DNA of 64,000 nt. Source: Billgrantia bachuensis (GTDB lineage Bacteria > Pseudomonadota > Gammaproteobacteria > Pseudomonadales > Halomonadaceae). The notes under the pieces were generated by a model. The model saw only the letters and a program-made list of their open reading frames with translations, was not told the DNA's origin and ran no database searches. Numbering within the stretch: the stretch's first letter is position 1; each line of letters opens with the position of its first letter. The position numbers and the translations under genes were made by a program. Of the stretch, positions 1-8,742 are shown piece by piece. Location: NCBI RefSeq assembly GCF_011742165.1, contig NZ_JAAQTO010000032.1, positions 53,137 through 117,136 on the forward strand, read 5' to 3'.

Positions 1-867
1 GCGCTGATGAGAGCGCATGGCCACGGCCCGGGCGATGGAGACCGCCTCGATCAACGCAATGATGGCCACGGCCAGGGCCCCGGGGGCCAGCTCACGCAGG
101 GCCTTGAGGGACAGGATCGGCATCGAGGGCGGCGGCAATTGAGCGGGCATGGCGCCCACCATGGGCACACCACGCTCGGCTCCGCCGATCCCCCAGGCAA
201 AGAGGCCACCCACCACCATGGCGAGCAACATGTAGGGCCAGCGCGGACAAAAGCGCCGAATCAGGAGTGCACTGCCCAGGGTCACCAGGCCGACGGATAG
301 TACGGCGAAATTGGTCTCGGGCAGAGCCCTGGCGACGTCGATCAGGGACGGGATGAATGCCTGGCTCAAGGGCAGCTCGAGCCCGAGGAGATGCCGCAGC
401 TGGCTGGTGGCGATGAGCACCGCGGCACCGGCGGTGAAGCCGATCACCACCGTATGAGAAATGAAGTTCACCAGCGTCCCGAGACGCACCAGCCCCAGCG
501 CCAGTTGGATGAGCCCCGTCAGCAGGGTCAAGGTAATCACATAGGGGATAAACTCGGGGCTGTCCGGAGAGACCACGCCGGAGACCACACTGAACACGAC
601 GATAGAGATCGCCGCAGTGGGTCCTGATACCAGATGCCGCGACGAACCGAACAGGCCGGCCACGATGGCCGTGACAATCGCCGTATAGAGCCCGTACTGG
701 GGCGGCAGACCCGCAATCAAGGCATAGGCCACCCCTTGCGGCAGCACGATCACCGCCCCGGTCAGACCGGCCAACAGGTCGGCGCGCAGGGAGGTTCGAT
801 CCACCCCGGGCAGCCAGGTCAGAAAGGGGAAGAGTCGCGGCAGCCGCGGAGAGGAGGTGCGTTTCAT
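1..867 (-). CDS. SulP family anion permease, N-terminal part (cut by window edge)
   Basis: Reading from an ATG at 867 gives 289 codons that run off the left edge. An early stretch (VLPQGVAYALIAGLPPQYGL) and the following LVSGPTAAISIVV segment are typical of the first transmembrane helices of SulP sulfate/bicarbonate-type carriers. A GGGAGG ribosome site lies a few bases before the ATG. The C-terminal half, including any STAS domain, is outside the window. It follows soeC by 37 bases on the same strand, in a stretch containing a short CAGCACTGT tandem repeat. Placement directly after a sulfite dehydrogenase suggests it moves the sulfate product, but direction and substrate are inference. Confidence 0.88.
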   Translation of the reverse strand, partial: MKRTSSPRLPRLFPFLTWLPGVDRTSLRADLLAGLTGAVIVLPQGVAYALIAGLPPQYGLYTAIVTAIVAGLFGSSRHLVSGPTAAISIVVFSVVSGVVSPDSPEFIPYVITLTLLTGLIQLALGLVRLGTLVNFISHTVVIGFTAGAAVLIATSQLRHLLGLELPLSQAFIPSLIDVARALPETNFAVLSVGLVTLGSALLIRRFCPRWPYMLLAMVVGGLFAWGIGGAERGVPMVGAMPAQLPPPSMPILSLKALRELAPGALAVAIIALIEAVSIARAVAMRSHQR

Positions 868-904
868 GAGGCCTCCCATTCCCGGCTCAGCACTGTCAGC
901 ACTG

Positions 905-1843
905 TCAGCACTGCTGGCGACCGTAATACAGATTAACCACGTGACGCGCCTCGGCGAAGAACAGCCAGCGCTCCGCCAGCAAGCCGCCGATCACGACCAG
1001 CGGGGCGAGCAACGCCAGGATCGCGGCATCGGTACGCAGCAGCACGACCAGCATCAGGAACGGCAGGATAAAGCCGCAGACATACACGATCAGACGCAGT
1101 TGCAGGATGCGCTCCGCAGCGGCCTGGAAGCTGAATTCGCGGTTGAGGAAGCTGTCGCTGCTCTGCCCTGGCTCGAGCATCCTGATGCGTGAGCGGGTGA
1201 TGCCCAGCGCGGTATTGATGGTGGGCCCCTGGGGCTTGCCGATCCAGAAGTAATAGACGCCCTTGGCGATCCCCGCGATCACCAGCAGCACCAGCGCCAT
1301 CGTTGCCACGGTTTCCGCACTCCCACCGAACGCCACGGTCAGGGCGGTCAACAGTACCGCGCCGGAGGCGAGTCCGAGCAGCAGATAGTTGGCGGGCACC
1401 AGCGGGCTGTTCCACTGCGGGATGGTGCGCAGGCTGGCGTAGATCATCCCGGTGGTGAACACCGTGGCGAGCGCCAGCAGCATCGCCAGGGTGCCAGCGA
1501 TCGCCGACCACCAGGCCAGCTCGCCTCCGAAGAGCCACAGCCCCAGCGCGTAGAGCATCACGCACGGGTAGAACAGCACCGAAAAGACCGCCTCGCGCGA
1601 CAGCCAGGAGGTGCGGAAGCGGAAGAAGGCACGCCAGGCATTCTTGGGGTTGGCGAGGTGCAGCGTGGACGCCAGCAGCCCCAGGGTGGCCAGCACGACG
1701 CCGACGAGGATCGCCGCCAGGGTGCCGGAGCTTTCCATGCCCGGCACGCCACCCAGCAGGTGAAGCGAGATCGTGAGCATGACCAGACCGAAGCCGGCGC
1801 CGGACGCGACGGTAAAGAAGATGACGGACAATGCAGGATGCAT
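905..1843 (-). CDS. soeC: DmsC-type membrane anchor of a sulfite dehydrogenase (SoeC-like)
   Basis: 312 residues, almost entirely hydrophobic, with about eight predicted membrane helices, as in the NrfD/DmsC anchor family that passes electrons between the iron-sulfur subunit and the quinone pool. An AGGAGA ribosome site precedes the ATG. It is the last gene of a three-gene operon after the molybdopterin subunit and the ferredoxin subunit, 12 bases from the latter. The family assignment as a DmsC-type anchor is firm. The choice of SoeC over DmsC rests on the catalytic subunit lacking a Tat signal and on the sulfonate gene context. Confidence 0.8.
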   Translation of the reverse strand: MHPALSVIFFTVASGAGFGLVMLTISLHLLGGVPGMESSGTLAAILVGVVLATLGLLASTLHLANPKNAWRAFFRFRTSWLSREAVFSVLFYPCVMLYALGLWLFGGELAWWSAIAGTLAMLLALATVFTTGMIYASLRTIPQWNSPLVPANYLLLGLASGAVLLTALTVAFGGSAETVATMALVLLVIAGIAKGVYYFWIGKPQGPTINTALGITRSRIRMLEPGQSSDSFLNREFSFQAAAERILQLRLIVYVCGFILPFLMLVVLLRTDAAILALLAPLVVIGGLLAERWLFFAEARHVVNLYYGRQQC

Positions 1844-1855
1844 GGAACTCTCCTG

Positions 1856-2554
1856 TTAGCGCGAGACGCTCTTGCCGATCCAGCTCTTGAAGCGCTCGGT
1901 CAGCGATGGCAGGGGGGTGCCCGGCGTGGTCTCCGCATGGGGCTTGTGGCGTGTCGGCAGGTAGTGATTGACCGGGTTGTAGCCGAGTTCGGACATGGGT
2001 TGGTAACCATTACGCTCCCGCACCAACCGGCTGACCTCAGAGTCCGGGTCATCGAAATCGCCGAACACCCGCGCACTGGTGGGGCAGGTAAGCACGCAGG
2101 CCGGCTGCCGATCGGCCTCGGGCAGCAACTCGTCGTAGATGCGATCAACGCACAGGGTGCACTTCTTCATGGTCCCGACGGCCTCGTCCAGCTCGCGGGC
2201 GCCATAGGGACACGCCCAGGCGCAGAGGTTGCAGCCCATGCACTTGTCCTGATCGACCAGCACGATGCCGTCCTCCTCGCGCTTGAAGGAGGCGCCGGTG
2301 GGACACACCGTGACGCAATCCGCCGTTTCGCAGTGCATGCACGACACGGGCATGTTGATGGTCTTGTTGTTGGGGTAGGTGTCCACCTCGTAGGTACGCA
2401 CCCGATTGAAGGCGACGCCACTGGGTTCCTTGCCGTAAGGCTGGTAGTCGGTCAGCGGGCCCAGGGTCCCCGAGGTGTTCCACTGCTTGCAGGCCACCAC
2501 GCAGGCGTGGCAGCCCACACAGGTGTCCGTATCGATGACCAGGCCGAGTTTCAT
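1856..2554 (-). CDS. soeB: Four-cluster ferredoxin subunit of the sulfite dehydrogenase (SoeB-like)
   Basis: 232 residues with the four cysteine groups of the DmsB/PhsB/SoeB electron-transfer family: CVGCHACVVAC near the N-terminus, CMHCETADCVTVCPTGA, CMGCNLCAWACPYGA, and CTLCVDR with a later CVLTCPTSARVFG. These would bind four [4Fe-4S] clusters linking the molybdenum subunit to the membrane anchor. No signal peptide is present, which fits a cytoplasmic complex. The start has a GGAGG site that overlaps the end of soeA; the gap between the two genes is two bases, suggesting translational coupling. Confidence 0.85.
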   Translation of the reverse strand: MKLGLVIDTDTCVGCHACVVACKQWNTSGTLGPLTDYQPYGKEPSGVAFNRVRTYEVDTYPNNKTINMPVSCMHCETADCVTVCPTGASFKREEDGIVLVDQDKCMGCNLCAWACPYGARELDEAVGTMKKCTLCVDRIYDELLPEADRQPACVLTCPTSARVFGDFDDPDSEVSRLVRERNGYQPMSELGYNPVNHYLPTRHKPHAETTPGTPLPSLTERFKSWIGKSVSR

Positions 2555-2556
2555 GT

Positions 2557-5517
2557 CTACCTCCGCTTGAAGATGTCCAGGAGAGAGCGATGCAGGGGTA
2601 CCGCTTCATGGGTCTGATAGCGAAGCTGATCGGGTGGGGACGTGGCGCCGGGCAGCGGCTTCACGGTGGCGAAATGCGGCCAGCTGCTGCCCGCTTCGTC
2701 CGGCTCGGCCGGGGTGATGCTCACCTGGAGGTCGTACCAGGCGGCCTGGCCGGTGACCGGGTCGGAGTTGGTAAGGCGCCGCTCGTCATCGGCGGCCGGC
2801 AGCAGCTCCGAGATCAGGTGGTTCATCAGGAAGCCGCGCTGCGATTCGGGGGCATCCGCTGACAGGCCCCAGGCCCCGCTCTGCTTGCCGATCGCGTTCC
2901 AGGTCCACACCGTGTCCTCCTGGCAGCCCTCCATCAGCTTAACCTGCACCCGAATACGGCCGTGATGCGATTCGACCCATACCCAGCTCTTGTCCTCGAT
3001 CCCGAGGCGCTCGCCGCGGCCGCGGTTCATGAACAGGAAGTTCTCCGCGGTGATCTGGCGCAGCCAGGCATTCTGCGAGTCCCAGGAGTGATACATGTGC
3101 ATCGGGCGCTGGTTGATGGCATGGAAGGGGTAACGTTCCCGCTCCACGCGCTGTTCCTCAAGCGGCACGTAGTACTGGGGCAGCGGATCGAAGTACTGTA
3201 CTAGGCGCTCGCGGTCTACCGTCTCGGGCGGCAGCGGGCCGTCGTAGAGCCCCTGCCCGGCCAGGCGGAACTTCTGCAGTACCTCGGAGTAGAGCTCCAT
3301 GACGATAGGCTCGCTAGAGGGGTTGAACCCCACCTCCTTGGCCCACTCCAGGTAGTCACGGTTGGCGAAGCGGTAGAAGCGCATGTGCTTTGGCAGGTGG
3401 TACTGGAAGAACCCGCCGTTTTCCTTGTACTTCTTCCACTGCTGCGGGTTCGGCGCCCCGCGCAGGTGCTGGGTGCCGTCCTCGCCACGCCAGCCGGCGA
3501 GGAAGCCGATACCAGGGGCCTTCTCCCAGCGGGTGATGAAATCGGTGTAACCGCGATACTTAGGCTGGCCCTGCTCATCGACGAAGGCCGGAAAGCCCAG
3601 CCGCCCGGCCAGATCCACCATGACCTCCTGCCAGGGCCGCACGTTGCGGTCCGGCGCCAGCACCGGCACGCGCACGGCGTCGCACGGCGAGTCCGGCTCG
3701 GAGATCGGCCGGTCGAGCATGGAGATGGCGTCATGACGTTCCAGATAGGTGGTATCCGGCAGCACCAGGTCGGCGAAATTCACCGTCTCTGAGTGGAAGG
3801 CATCCACCACCACCAAAAACGGCAGTTTGTAGTCGCCGTTGGCGTCCTTGGCCCGCAACATGTCCTGCACGCTGTTAGTGTTCATAGTCGAGTTCCAGGC
3901 CATGTTGGCCATGAACAGGATCAAGGTGTCGATGGGGTAAGGGTCGCTGTTGACCGCGTTGGTGATGACCATGTGCATCAGTCCGTGATTTGCCAGCGGC
4001 GCCTCCCACGAATAGGCCTTGTCGATGCGCAGCGGGCGGCCCTGATCATCGATCACCAGGTCGTCCGGCGAGGTCGGAAAGCCCAGCGGCGGCGCTGTCA
4101 ACGGCGTATTGGGCGCCGTCTCCCGGGCCGGCTTCACGGGCGGGGGCGTATGCCGGGGAAACGGCGCCTTGGCCCGGTGCCCCCCCGGTACATCGATGGT
4201 GCCGAGGAAGACCTGCAGCAGGTGCAGCGCGCGACAGGTCTGGAAGCCGTTGGAATGGGCCGAGATGCCGCGCATGGCGTGCATGGCCACGGGCCGGCCA
4301 ATGAAGCGGTCATGCTTGCGCCCGGCCCAGTCCGTCCACTCGCACTCGATCTCGATGGTTTCCCTGAAGGCCACATGGGCCATTTCCAGGGCCAGGCGCT
4401 CGATGGTATCCGCCGACAGACCGCAGACCTCTGCCGCCTTCGCCGGCGAATACTGCTCGTCCAGATATTTCTCGGCGATCAGGGTCATCACGGTGCGTGC
4501 CCGGCGGCCATCGGGCAGCGTATGCTCTCCGACCATGGCCGCCTCCACACCGGGCGTCATGCCGTTGACGAACACCCCCTGGCCGGTATCCCAGACCAGC
4601 GGCTTGCCGGCTTCATCACGGGCGATTAGGCCATCGTCCGCCTGCCCGGGATTATCGATGACCAGGAACGGCGCGTTGGTGTAACGGCCCAGGTAATCCC
4701 AGTCCACCAGGTCGCGGCTCAGCAGCACATGGCACATGGACAGCGCCAGCATGCCGTCGGTCCCGGGGCGGATCGGTACCCACTCATCGGCGACGGCCTG
4801 GTAGCCGGTGCGCACAGGATTGACCGCGACGAACTTGGCCCCGCGGCGCTTCAGTTTCTCGATGCCAATCTTGATCGGATTGGAGGCATGATCCTCGGCC
4901 ACCCCCCACAGCATGAAGTACTTGGCCCGATCCCAGTCGGGATCGCCGAACTCCCAGAATGACTGGCCGATGCTGTAGAGCCCGGCGGCGGCCATGTTCA
5001 CCGAGCAGAAGCCGCCGTGGGCGGCCCAGTTGATGGTGCCGAACTGCTGCGCCCACAGACCGGTGAGGGCCTGCATCTGGTCGCGGCCGGTGAAGAAAGC
5101 CAATTTCTTCGGGTCGGTGGCGCGGATCTCGCGCAGCCGCTCGGTGAGGACATCCAGTGCCTCGTCCCAGGAGACCTCGACGAACTCACCGTCACCGCGT
5201 TCGGTGCCCGGCTTGCGCATCAAGGGGTTGCGCAGCTTGGCCGGAGACATCTGCTTCATGATCCCGGCATTGCCTTTGGCGCAGAGCACGCCCTTGTTGA
5301 TGGGGTGGTCGGGATTGCCGCGGATGAAGCGCACCTGGTTGGCCTCCACGGTCACTTCGATGCCGCAGCGACAGGCGCACATGTAGCAGGTGGTATGGCG
5401 CTTCTCCTGGGCCGAATGGTCTTCAAAGTAGGGCAGCTCCCGAGTAGTGGAGGCTGCTTCCGTGCTTGACACAGCACCATTCGGCGTGAAAAGCATTTGG
5501 AGAACCTTGTTCTTCAC
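2557..5517 (-). CDS. soeA: Molybdopterin catalytic subunit, probable cytoplasmic sulfite dehydrogenase SoeA
   Basis: 986 residues starting at GTG with a GGAGG site eight bases upstream. The N-terminus has no twin-arginine signal; a [4Fe-4S] motif follows at C44, C47, C51 and C79. The rest matches the molybdopterin-oxidoreductase fold, including a C-terminal dinucleotide-binding part. Length, lack of a Tat signal, gene order A-B-C and a neighbouring SulP permease fit the SoeABC complex, which oxidises sulfite to sulfate on the cytoplasmic side and feeds quinone. DMSO or polysulfide/thiosulfate reductases share the fold but are usually Tat-exported. Family is near certain; the sulfite substrate is inference from context. 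Confidence 0.75.
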   Translation of the reverse strand: MKNKVLQMLFTPNGAVSSTEAASTTRELPYFEDHSAQEKRHTTCYMCACRCGIEVTVEANQVRFIRGNPDHPINKGVLCAKGNAGIMKQMSPAKLRNPLMRKPGTERGDGEFVEVSWDEALDVLTERLREIRATDPKKLAFFTGRDQMQALTGLWAQQFGTINWAAHGGFCSVNMAAAGLYSIGQSFWEFGDPDWDRAKYFMLWGVAEDHASNPIKIGIEKLKRRGAKFVAVNPVRTGYQAVADEWVPIRPGTDGMLALSMCHVLLSRDLVDWDYLGRYTNAPFLVIDNPGQADDGLIARDEAGKPLVWDTGQGVFVNGMTPGVEAAMVGEHTLPDGRRARTVMTLIAEKYLDEQYSPAKAAEVCGLSADTIERLALEMAHVAFRETIEIECEWTDWAGRKHDRFIGRPVAMHAMRGISAHSNGFQTCRALHLLQVFLGTIDVPGGHRAKAPFPRHTPPPVKPARETAPNTPLTAPPLGFPTSPDDLVIDDQGRPLRIDKAYSWEAPLANHGLMHMVITNAVNSDPYPIDTLILFMANMAWNSTMNTNSVQDMLRAKDANGDYKLPFLVVVDAFHSETVNFADLVLPDTTYLERHDAISMLDRPISEPDSPCDAVRVPVLAPDRNVRPWQEVMVDLAGRLGFPAFVDEQGQPKYRGYTDFITRWEKAPGIGFLAGWRGEDGTQHLRGAPNPQQWKKYKENGGFFQYHLPKHMRFYRFANRDYLEWAKEVGFNPSSEPIVMELYSEVLQKFRLAGQGLYDGPLPPETVDRERLVQYFDPLPQYYVPLEEQRVERERYPFHAINQRPMHMYHSWDSQNAWLRQITAENFLFMNRGRGERLGIEDKSWVWVESHHGRIRVQVKLMEGCQEDTVWTWNAIGKQSGAWGLSADAPESQRGFLMNHLISELLPAADDERRLTNSDPVTGQAAWYDLQVSITPAEPDEAGSSWPHFATVKPLPGATSPPDQLRYQTHEAVPLHRSLLDIFKRR

Positions 5518-5660
5518 GGGCTAGCCTCCTTCGAACTGCCATCCGGTCCAGACCACAACACCTGGCAGTCAGTGTGTCTTGAAAATTGGAATAAATTTAT
5601 CTTCTTTTAGAGACTAGCCTCGACTAACCTATATATACAGGTCATGAAAGTTAACCTCGC

Positions 5661-5675
5661 ATAACCTATGGTTAT
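5661..5675. promoter_or_regulatory. Inverted repeat at the start of the LysR gene, likely its operator
   Basis: ATAACCTATGGTTAT has perfect 6-base arms around a 3-base centre and ends three bases before the LysR start codon. Two further copies of the half-site TAACCT occur just upstream (near 5624 and 5652) in the 160-base gap shared with divergent soeA. This layout fits a LysR-type regulator that represses itself and activates the divergent operon. Confidence 0.5.
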
Positions 5676-5678
5676 AAA

Positions 5679-6560
5679 ATGAATCTGCACCTTCTCCGGA
5701 TATTCGTCAGCGTGGTCGAGGCCGGCAGCTTTTCCCGTGCCGCTGAGGCACTGAAGATAAGCCAACCTGCAGTATCCAAGGCGGTACGCGAGCTCGAGTC
5801 ACAACTGGAAACCCCCTTACTGGACCGCCAGGGTCGCTCCTTCAAGCCAAGTGAGCCTGGCCATGCTCTCTACGATTATGGAAGGAGCATCTTTGCGCTG
5901 GAGAGGGAGGCACAGGAGACACTCGCCGCCTTCTACGGCCTGGAGCGCGGACGCCTCACGATCGGCGCCAGCACAACCATCGCTACCTACTGGCTGCCCC
6001 CTCTGATCGCCGAATTCCATGCTCGCCACCCTCATATCGAGATCCGCCTGATCAGCGAGAATACGAAGCAGATTGTCGAGCTGCTCATCGACTGTCGGCT
6101 GGATGTCGCCCTGGTCGAAGGCCAGGTATCAGATTCGCGGGTAGAGGCGCGCAACTGGTTCAAGGAAGACATGGTGATCATTGCGGCTGATTCGCCCGAA
6201 CGGGTCATGCGAAACCTGGTCATTGATGCCCAGACCGTCTGGGTAGTTCGCGAGCACGGCTCGGGCAGCCGGGAAGCGACCGAGGCGCTCCTCAGGGAGC
6301 TGGAAATCCGGCCTCCACACACAATCGAGGTGGGAAGCAATGAGGCCATCGTCCAGACGGTCTCATCAGGAATCGGGCTCGGCCTGGTTCCACGTATCTG
6401 TGCCCGAGACCAATTGAGACTCGGCCAAGTGAAACAGATAAATATCGGTAGGCCGGCGATCGAACGTCAGCTTTACCGCGTGCGACTACCGCACCGCACG
6501 ATCAGTCAGGCAGGGATTGCTTTCGAGGCGATGCTTTCGCAACGGGCCCCGGACCAATGA
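5679..6560 (+). CDS. LysR-type transcriptional regulator, divergent from soeABC
   Basis: 293 residues. The N-terminal winged helix-turn-helix (LRIFVSVVEAGSFSRAAEAL, then ISQPAVSKAVRELE) is standard for LysR proteins. The remainder is the two-lobed periplasmic-binding-like effector domain; a GRLTIGASTTIATYWLPPLI segment opens it, similar to CysB/CbbR-type members. It is transcribed away from soeABC with a 161-base shared promoter region containing inverted-repeat half-sites, so control of sulfite oxidation is likely. The effector, perhaps sulfite or a sulfonate intermediate, cannot be told from sequence. Confidence 0.88.
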   Translation: MNLHLLRIFVSVVEAGSFSRAAEALKISQPAVSKAVRELESQLETPLLDRQGRSFKPSEPGHALYDYGRSIFALEREAQETLAAFYGLERGRLTIGASTTIATYWLPPLIAEFHARHPHIEIRLISENTKQIVELLIDCRLDVALVEGQVSDSRVEARNWFKEDMVIIAADSPERVMRNLVIDAQTVWVVREHGSGSREATEALLRELEIRPPHTIEVGSNEAIVQTVSSGIGLGLVPRICARDQLRLGQVKQINIGRPAIERQLYRVRLPHRTISQAGIAFEAMLSQRAPDQ

Positions 6561-6586
6561 CCCCAAGGCATTTCGTTTCGCAGGTC

Positions 6587-7069
6587 TCAGACAGGAAACA
6601 GGAACACCGGGCGGCGTGATTTAAGCGTCACCTTCCTTGCCACCGAACCGATGATCATGTCATTTACGCCTGCGTAACGACGCGAACCCAAGGCGATGCA
6701 ATCTGCATCGATGCGATCGGCTTCGGCGAGGATGGTGCGTCCTGGGCGCCCAATCAGTACTCGGATTTCTGCTACTCGGGCATTCATCGCTTCCTCCGAC
6801 TCCAGGGTCGAGCGCGAGAACTGCTCCAAGCGTCGCTTTATCTCGCTGATCGCCTGGTCGAGGGTGGATTCACGATACCCACCCAGCACGGAGCTTGAGA
6901 TATATCGCTCGGCAATATTATTGCGGAGGATCGATGGCTCCTCGATGACATGCACGATATGAATATCGGCTCCATACTGATCGGCTATGCTTGCCGCGCA
7001 GCGGAATACATCGGGCCCGCGCGGCCCCAGGTCGGTGGCATACAGAAGTCGGTTGATCTTGAAAGACAT
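6587..7069 (-). CDS. Universal stress protein, UspA family
   Basis: 160 residues with the UspA fold: N-terminal INRLLYATDLGP strand-loop, a central IHIVHVIEEP strand and the C-terminal nucleotide-binding stretch DCIALGSRR...MIIGSVARKVTLKS, which is close to the G-2x-G-9x-G-S/T pattern of ATP-binding members. It is the last gene of the minus-strand tct-sau operon, 74 bases after the ligase gene, with a GGAG site before its ATG. The 3' end lies 26 bases from the convergent LysR gene. A role protecting cells during growth on the operon's substrate is only inferred. Confidence 0.85.
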   Translation of the reverse strand: MSFKINRLLYATDLGPRGPDVFRCAASIADQYGADIHIVHVIEEPSILRNNIAERYISSSVLGGYRESTLDQAISEIKRRLEQFSRSTLESEEAMNARVAEIRVLIGRPGRTILAEADRIDADCIALGSRRYAGVNDMIIGSVARKVTLKSRRPVFLFPV

Positions 7070-7143
7070 AATAAGAACTCCAGAGGTTCCGGGAAGGCGG
7101 GCTTCCCGGACCGGGTTGCTATCCTGTCAAGGCGAGCAAGCCG

Positions 7144-8709
7144 CTAGGCCCGTCTCGCCGCTGGTTCCTGTTGTTGTTCGCTCAGTTCGCCCAGCATGTC
7201 AGCTATCTTCAGTCGCTGTACCTTGCCCGACGGCCCTCGAGGAAGCCACTGCACCGCATGGATCGCACGTGGCGTCTTGAACCTGCCGATTTCTCCGTCA
7301 CAAAGCTCCTTGAGTTCGGCTTCGCTGGCGCTCTGGCCGCTCTTGAAAACGACACAGGCCATGATCTGCTGCCCGTACTGGTCGTCTTTCAGAGCGTAGG
7401 CGGCGGCTTCCAGCACGGCGGGGTGCTTGAGCAAGGCATCATCGATCTCTCGCGGCGCGATATTTTCGCCCCCCTTGATGATCAGTTCCTTGAGCCGTCC
7501 AGTGATATAAAAGAATCCATCATCGTCCTGATAGCCAAGATCCCCGGTGTGCAGCCACCCGTCAGAGGACAAAGCCTCAGCAGTTGCCTCGGGGTTCTTG
7601 TAGTACTCCTTCATGACATTGTCGCCACGCACCATGAGTTCGCCGATTTCGCCACGCGGGGCCTCCGTACCATCGGGCAACACAACCTTGACCTCATTGC
7701 GATAGGCAATCCCGGGAGAGCCGTACTGGATCTGAAAAGGGGGCAGCGGGTTGGAGAGGATCTGGGCGGCCGTTTCAGTCAACCCCATGGTCTCGACCAG
7801 CGGAATGCCGAACTCTTTTTCGAACTCCTGATGGCTTGAGGCCGGCAGTGCCGACGATGCCGAGCGGCCGAAGCGCAGCTGCTCGAAGCCGGGCGTTGCC
7901 GGGATCGGCTCCTTGGTGGCGTTACCCCTCTCCAGTAGGTAAGCCACTATGGTGGGAACCACACTGAACCAGGTGCACTGATAGCCGCGAATCCATTGCC
8001 AGAATGAGCTGGTACTGAAGCGGTGCGGCATGATAACGCTGCCACCGCTGATCAGCGGTGCGATCACCGTCACGATCTCGGCATTGATGTGATAGAGCGG
8101 GAGAACACAGAGTGCTCGGTCCTCGGCCGAGAGGGCATGAGCCTCGACCGTGTTCCTGCCTCCTGCCACCACGTTGCCATGACTGAGCAGCACTCCCTTG
8201 GGCTTTCCAGTGGTTCCCGAAGTATACATCAGCAGCGCATTCGCTTCGGGCTCGAGGGACTGGAGTTGAGCCCCCTCGCCCTGCCCTCCTGATGGCCACT
8301 CGGGCCCCCGGTCGGGACACGCGGGAATCACACTGATCTTTCGCTGTACCTTGCCCGCCAGTGAGTCCGCTCGCTCCTCATGTTGACTGGAAGCGAATAA
8401 CACATTGGCATCACAGTGATCCAGCACGTACTCAAGCTGGCTGTCACCGGCAATGGCATTGAGCGGGACAGCGACACGGCCGCTGGCCATTACAGCCAGC
8501 AGCAGTGTGGCTGTCCACAGCCCATTATCCATGAGCATGGCCACATGCTGCCCTCGCTGGCATCCCATGTCATCTAGTTGGGTGGATACCTGCTTGACGC
8601 TTGAGTGCAGCTCCGCGTAGGTCAATTGCTCACCACTTTCCGGAGCGATGAGGAACGCTTTCTCACCACATGCGTCTGCCTGGGATTGGATCAGATTCAG
8701 AACCGTCAT
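7144..8709 (-). CDS. sauT: AMP-forming acyl-CoA ligase, probable sulfoacetate-CoA ligase (SauT-like)
   Basis: 521 residues of the ANL superfamily. Visible motifs are the P-loop-like MYTSGTTGKPKGVLLSHGN, the GWLHTGDLGY hinge-region motif, the ITGRLKELIIKGGENI motif and the C-terminal PRGPSGKVQR lysine region, so both adenylation and thioester steps should work. A GGGAGA site precedes the ATG. It lies 33 bases after the acylating aldehyde dehydrogenase gene. In the Cupriavidus sauRSTU pathway, SauT makes sulfoacetyl-CoA for SauS; the same pair here suggests the same substrate. Another short carboxylate cannot be excluded. Confidence 0.7.
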   Translation of the reverse strand: MTVLNLIQSQADACGEKAFLIAPESGEQLTYAELHSSVKQVSTQLDDMGCQRGQHVAMLMDNGLWTATLLLAVMASGRVAVPLNAIAGDSQLEYVLDHCDANVLFASSQHEERADSLAGKVQRKISVIPACPDRGPEWPSGGQGEGAQLQSLEPEANALLMYTSGTTGKPKGVLLSHGNVVAGGRNTVEAHALSAEDRALCVLPLYHINAEIVTVIAPLISGGSVIMPHRFSTSSFWQWIRGYQCTWFSVVPTIVAYLLERGNATKEPIPATPGFEQLRFGRSASSALPASSHQEFEKEFGIPLVETMGLTETAAQILSNPLPPFQIQYGSPGIAYRNEVKVVLPDGTEAPRGEIGELMVRGDNVMKEYYKNPEATAEALSSDGWLHTGDLGYQDDDGFFYITGRLKELIIKGGENIAPREIDDALLKHPAVLEAAAYALKDDQYGQQIMACVVFKSGQSASEAELKELCDGEIGRFKTPRAIHAVQWLPRGPSGKVQRLKIADMLGELSEQQQEPAARRA

Positions 8710-8742
8710 TTATTATCTCCCGTCGCTTGCCTTGGATAGGCG

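Noticed and set aside
3793..4629. Plus-strand open frames inside soeA
   Set aside because: Shadow of a well-supported molybdopterin enzyme; compositionally odd (His/Arg/Gly-rich) and without ribosome sites.
2557..5517. Calling the molybdoenzyme a DMSO reductase (DmsA)
   Set aside because: There is no twin-arginine signal, and the locus is tied to sulfonate and sulfate genes; SoeA fits better, though substrate is unproven.
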